From positions 930,001-994,000 of the forward strand of contig NZ_KB911581.1 in the NCBI RefSeq assembly GCF_000383595.1: a stretch of DNA of 64,000 nt, in the 5' to 3' direction. The translations under genes were made by a program, and so were the position numbers. The notes below the pieces were generated by a model. It made no database searches and had not been told where the DNA came from. It worked only from the letters and a program-made list of their open reading frames with translations. Shown here in pieces: positions 63,565 through 64,000 of this stretch; the first letter of the stretch is position 1; each line of letters starts with the position of its first letter. This stretch comes from Streptomyces bottropensis ATCC 25435 (GTDB lineage Bacteria; Actinomycetota; Actinomycetes; Streptomycetales; Streptomycetaceae).

Positions 63565-63602
63565 GGGGCCTCCACATACGAACGTTCGTATGTGGAGGCC
63601 CC
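63565..63602 (-). terminator. 38-bp perfect palindrome, terminator of aspC
   Basis: Two 19-base arms meet at the centre in AACGTT. It begins 11 bases after the aminotransferase stop codon in the direction of transcription and is followed by TTGTCGTTTG on the minus strand. As RNA it forms an 18-bp stem with a minimal loop. Confidence 0.8.
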
Positions 63603-63613
63603 TGAGACCGACG

Positions 63614-64000
63614 TCAGTCCCGGGCCTCCGCCAGCAGCTTCTGGAGGCGCGAGACGCCCTCGACGAGATCCTCGTCACCGAGGGCGTACGACAGACGCAG
63701 ATAGCCGGGGGTGCCGAAGGCCTCGCCGGGGACGACCGCCACCTCGGCCTCCTCCAGGATCAGCGCGGCCAGCTCGACCGTGTCCTGCGGGCGCTTGCCC
63801 CGGATCTCCTTGCCGACCAGAGCCTTCACCGAGGGGTAGGCGTAGAACGCGCCCTCGGGCTCCGGGCACAGGACGCCGTCGATCTCGTTGAGCATCCGCA
63901 CGATCGTCCTGCGGCGCCGGTCGAAGGCCTCCTTCATCTCGTCGACGGCGGACAGGTCGCCCGACACGGCGGCGAGCGCGGCGACCTGGGCCACGTTGGA
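63614..64000 (-). CDS. aspC: Pyridoxal-phosphate aminotransferase, class I/II (3' part)
   Basis: The C-terminal 128 residues are in the window; the gene runs off the right edge. Blocks [50 protein letters not shown] and [17 protein letters not shown] match aspartate aminotransferase of the Bacillus/Actinobacteria type, including the substrate-carboxylate Arg in YLRLSYA. The gene order with murB and the deaminase agrees with Streptomyces chromosomes. Confidence 0.92.
   Translation of the reverse strand, partial: SNVAQVAALAAVSGDLSAVDEMKEAFDRRRRTIVRMLNEIDGVLCPEPEGAFYAYPSVKALVGKEIRGKRPQDTVELAALILEEAEVAVVPGEAFGTPGYLRLSYALGDEDLVEGVSRLQKLLAEARD

Overview
The window is high-GC actinobacterial chromosome, almost certainly Streptomyces. 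Codon third positions are nearly all G or C, GTG and TTG starts are common, and many genes are coupled through GTGA or ATGA overlaps. Gene content and order (polyprenyl synthase, korAB, sensor kinase pair, a second partial nuo operon, htpX, yajQ, tRNA-Tyr, tRNA-Thr, tRNA-Met, rpmG, hadA/hadB-like, murB, add-like, aspC) match, from memory, the conserved core of Streptomyces chromosomes. All assignments come from reading the sequence; no database search was run.

Layout. 1-3171: left-pointing transport module (nitrate/sulfonate-type ABC permease cut by the window edge, a binding lipoprotein with a NosL-like tail, an 8-Cys ferredoxin) with a GntR/UTRA regulator. 3601-8813: fumarylacetoacetase, a leaderless HAD phosphatase, a LysM/lytic-transglycosylase wall protein behind a ydaO-type (c-di-AMP) riboswitch candidate, and a long-chain polyprenyl diphosphate synthase. 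9726-14454: LolA-like membrane-anchored protein with an ABC-2 exporter, an unlisted 40-residue small ORF, and an amidase.

14490-29854 is the most unusual region: a divergently organised type IV secretion-like cluster. Leftward it encodes a degenerate P-loop protein, two paralogous two-helix pilin-like proteins, a VirB8-like protein, a TrbL/VirB6-like membrane protein, an SCO6880-family protein, a VirB4-like ATPase, a VirD4/TraG coupling ATPase, a DUF4913 protein and a beta-propeller lipoprotein. Rightward it encodes a two-domain wall hydrolase, a lipoprotein, a huge proline-rich/TPR protein and a basic hypothetical protein. No relaxase, integrase, replication gene or attachment repeat is visible, so it looks like an orphan export machine or a remnant of an integrative element.

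29961-41243: M28 aminopeptidase, RarD-like transporter, QorB-like quinone reductase with divergent HxlR regulator, KorAB 2-oxoacid:ferredoxin oxidoreductase, a NarL-type regulator and two paralogous sensor kinases. The spacers here are rich in short tandem repeats. 41542-52045: a ten-gene partial complex I operon (nuoA,B,C,H,I,J,K,L,M,N) without nuoD, E, F or G and with a very long disordered tail on NuoC. KorAB next door would supply reduced ferredoxin, so a ferredoxin-fed proton pump is an attractive inference.

52207-64000: htpX, YccF, an APC permease, GlsB/YeaQ, YajQ, tRNA-Tyr (the known target of SLP1-type elements, here unoccupied), a zinc-ribbon protein, an SDR, a LppX-like lipoprotein, an amidohydrolase with altered catalytic residues, tRNA-Thr, tRNA-Met, rpmG, two MaoC hydratases, murB, an adenosine-deaminase-like protein with an altered motif, and the 3' part of aspC.
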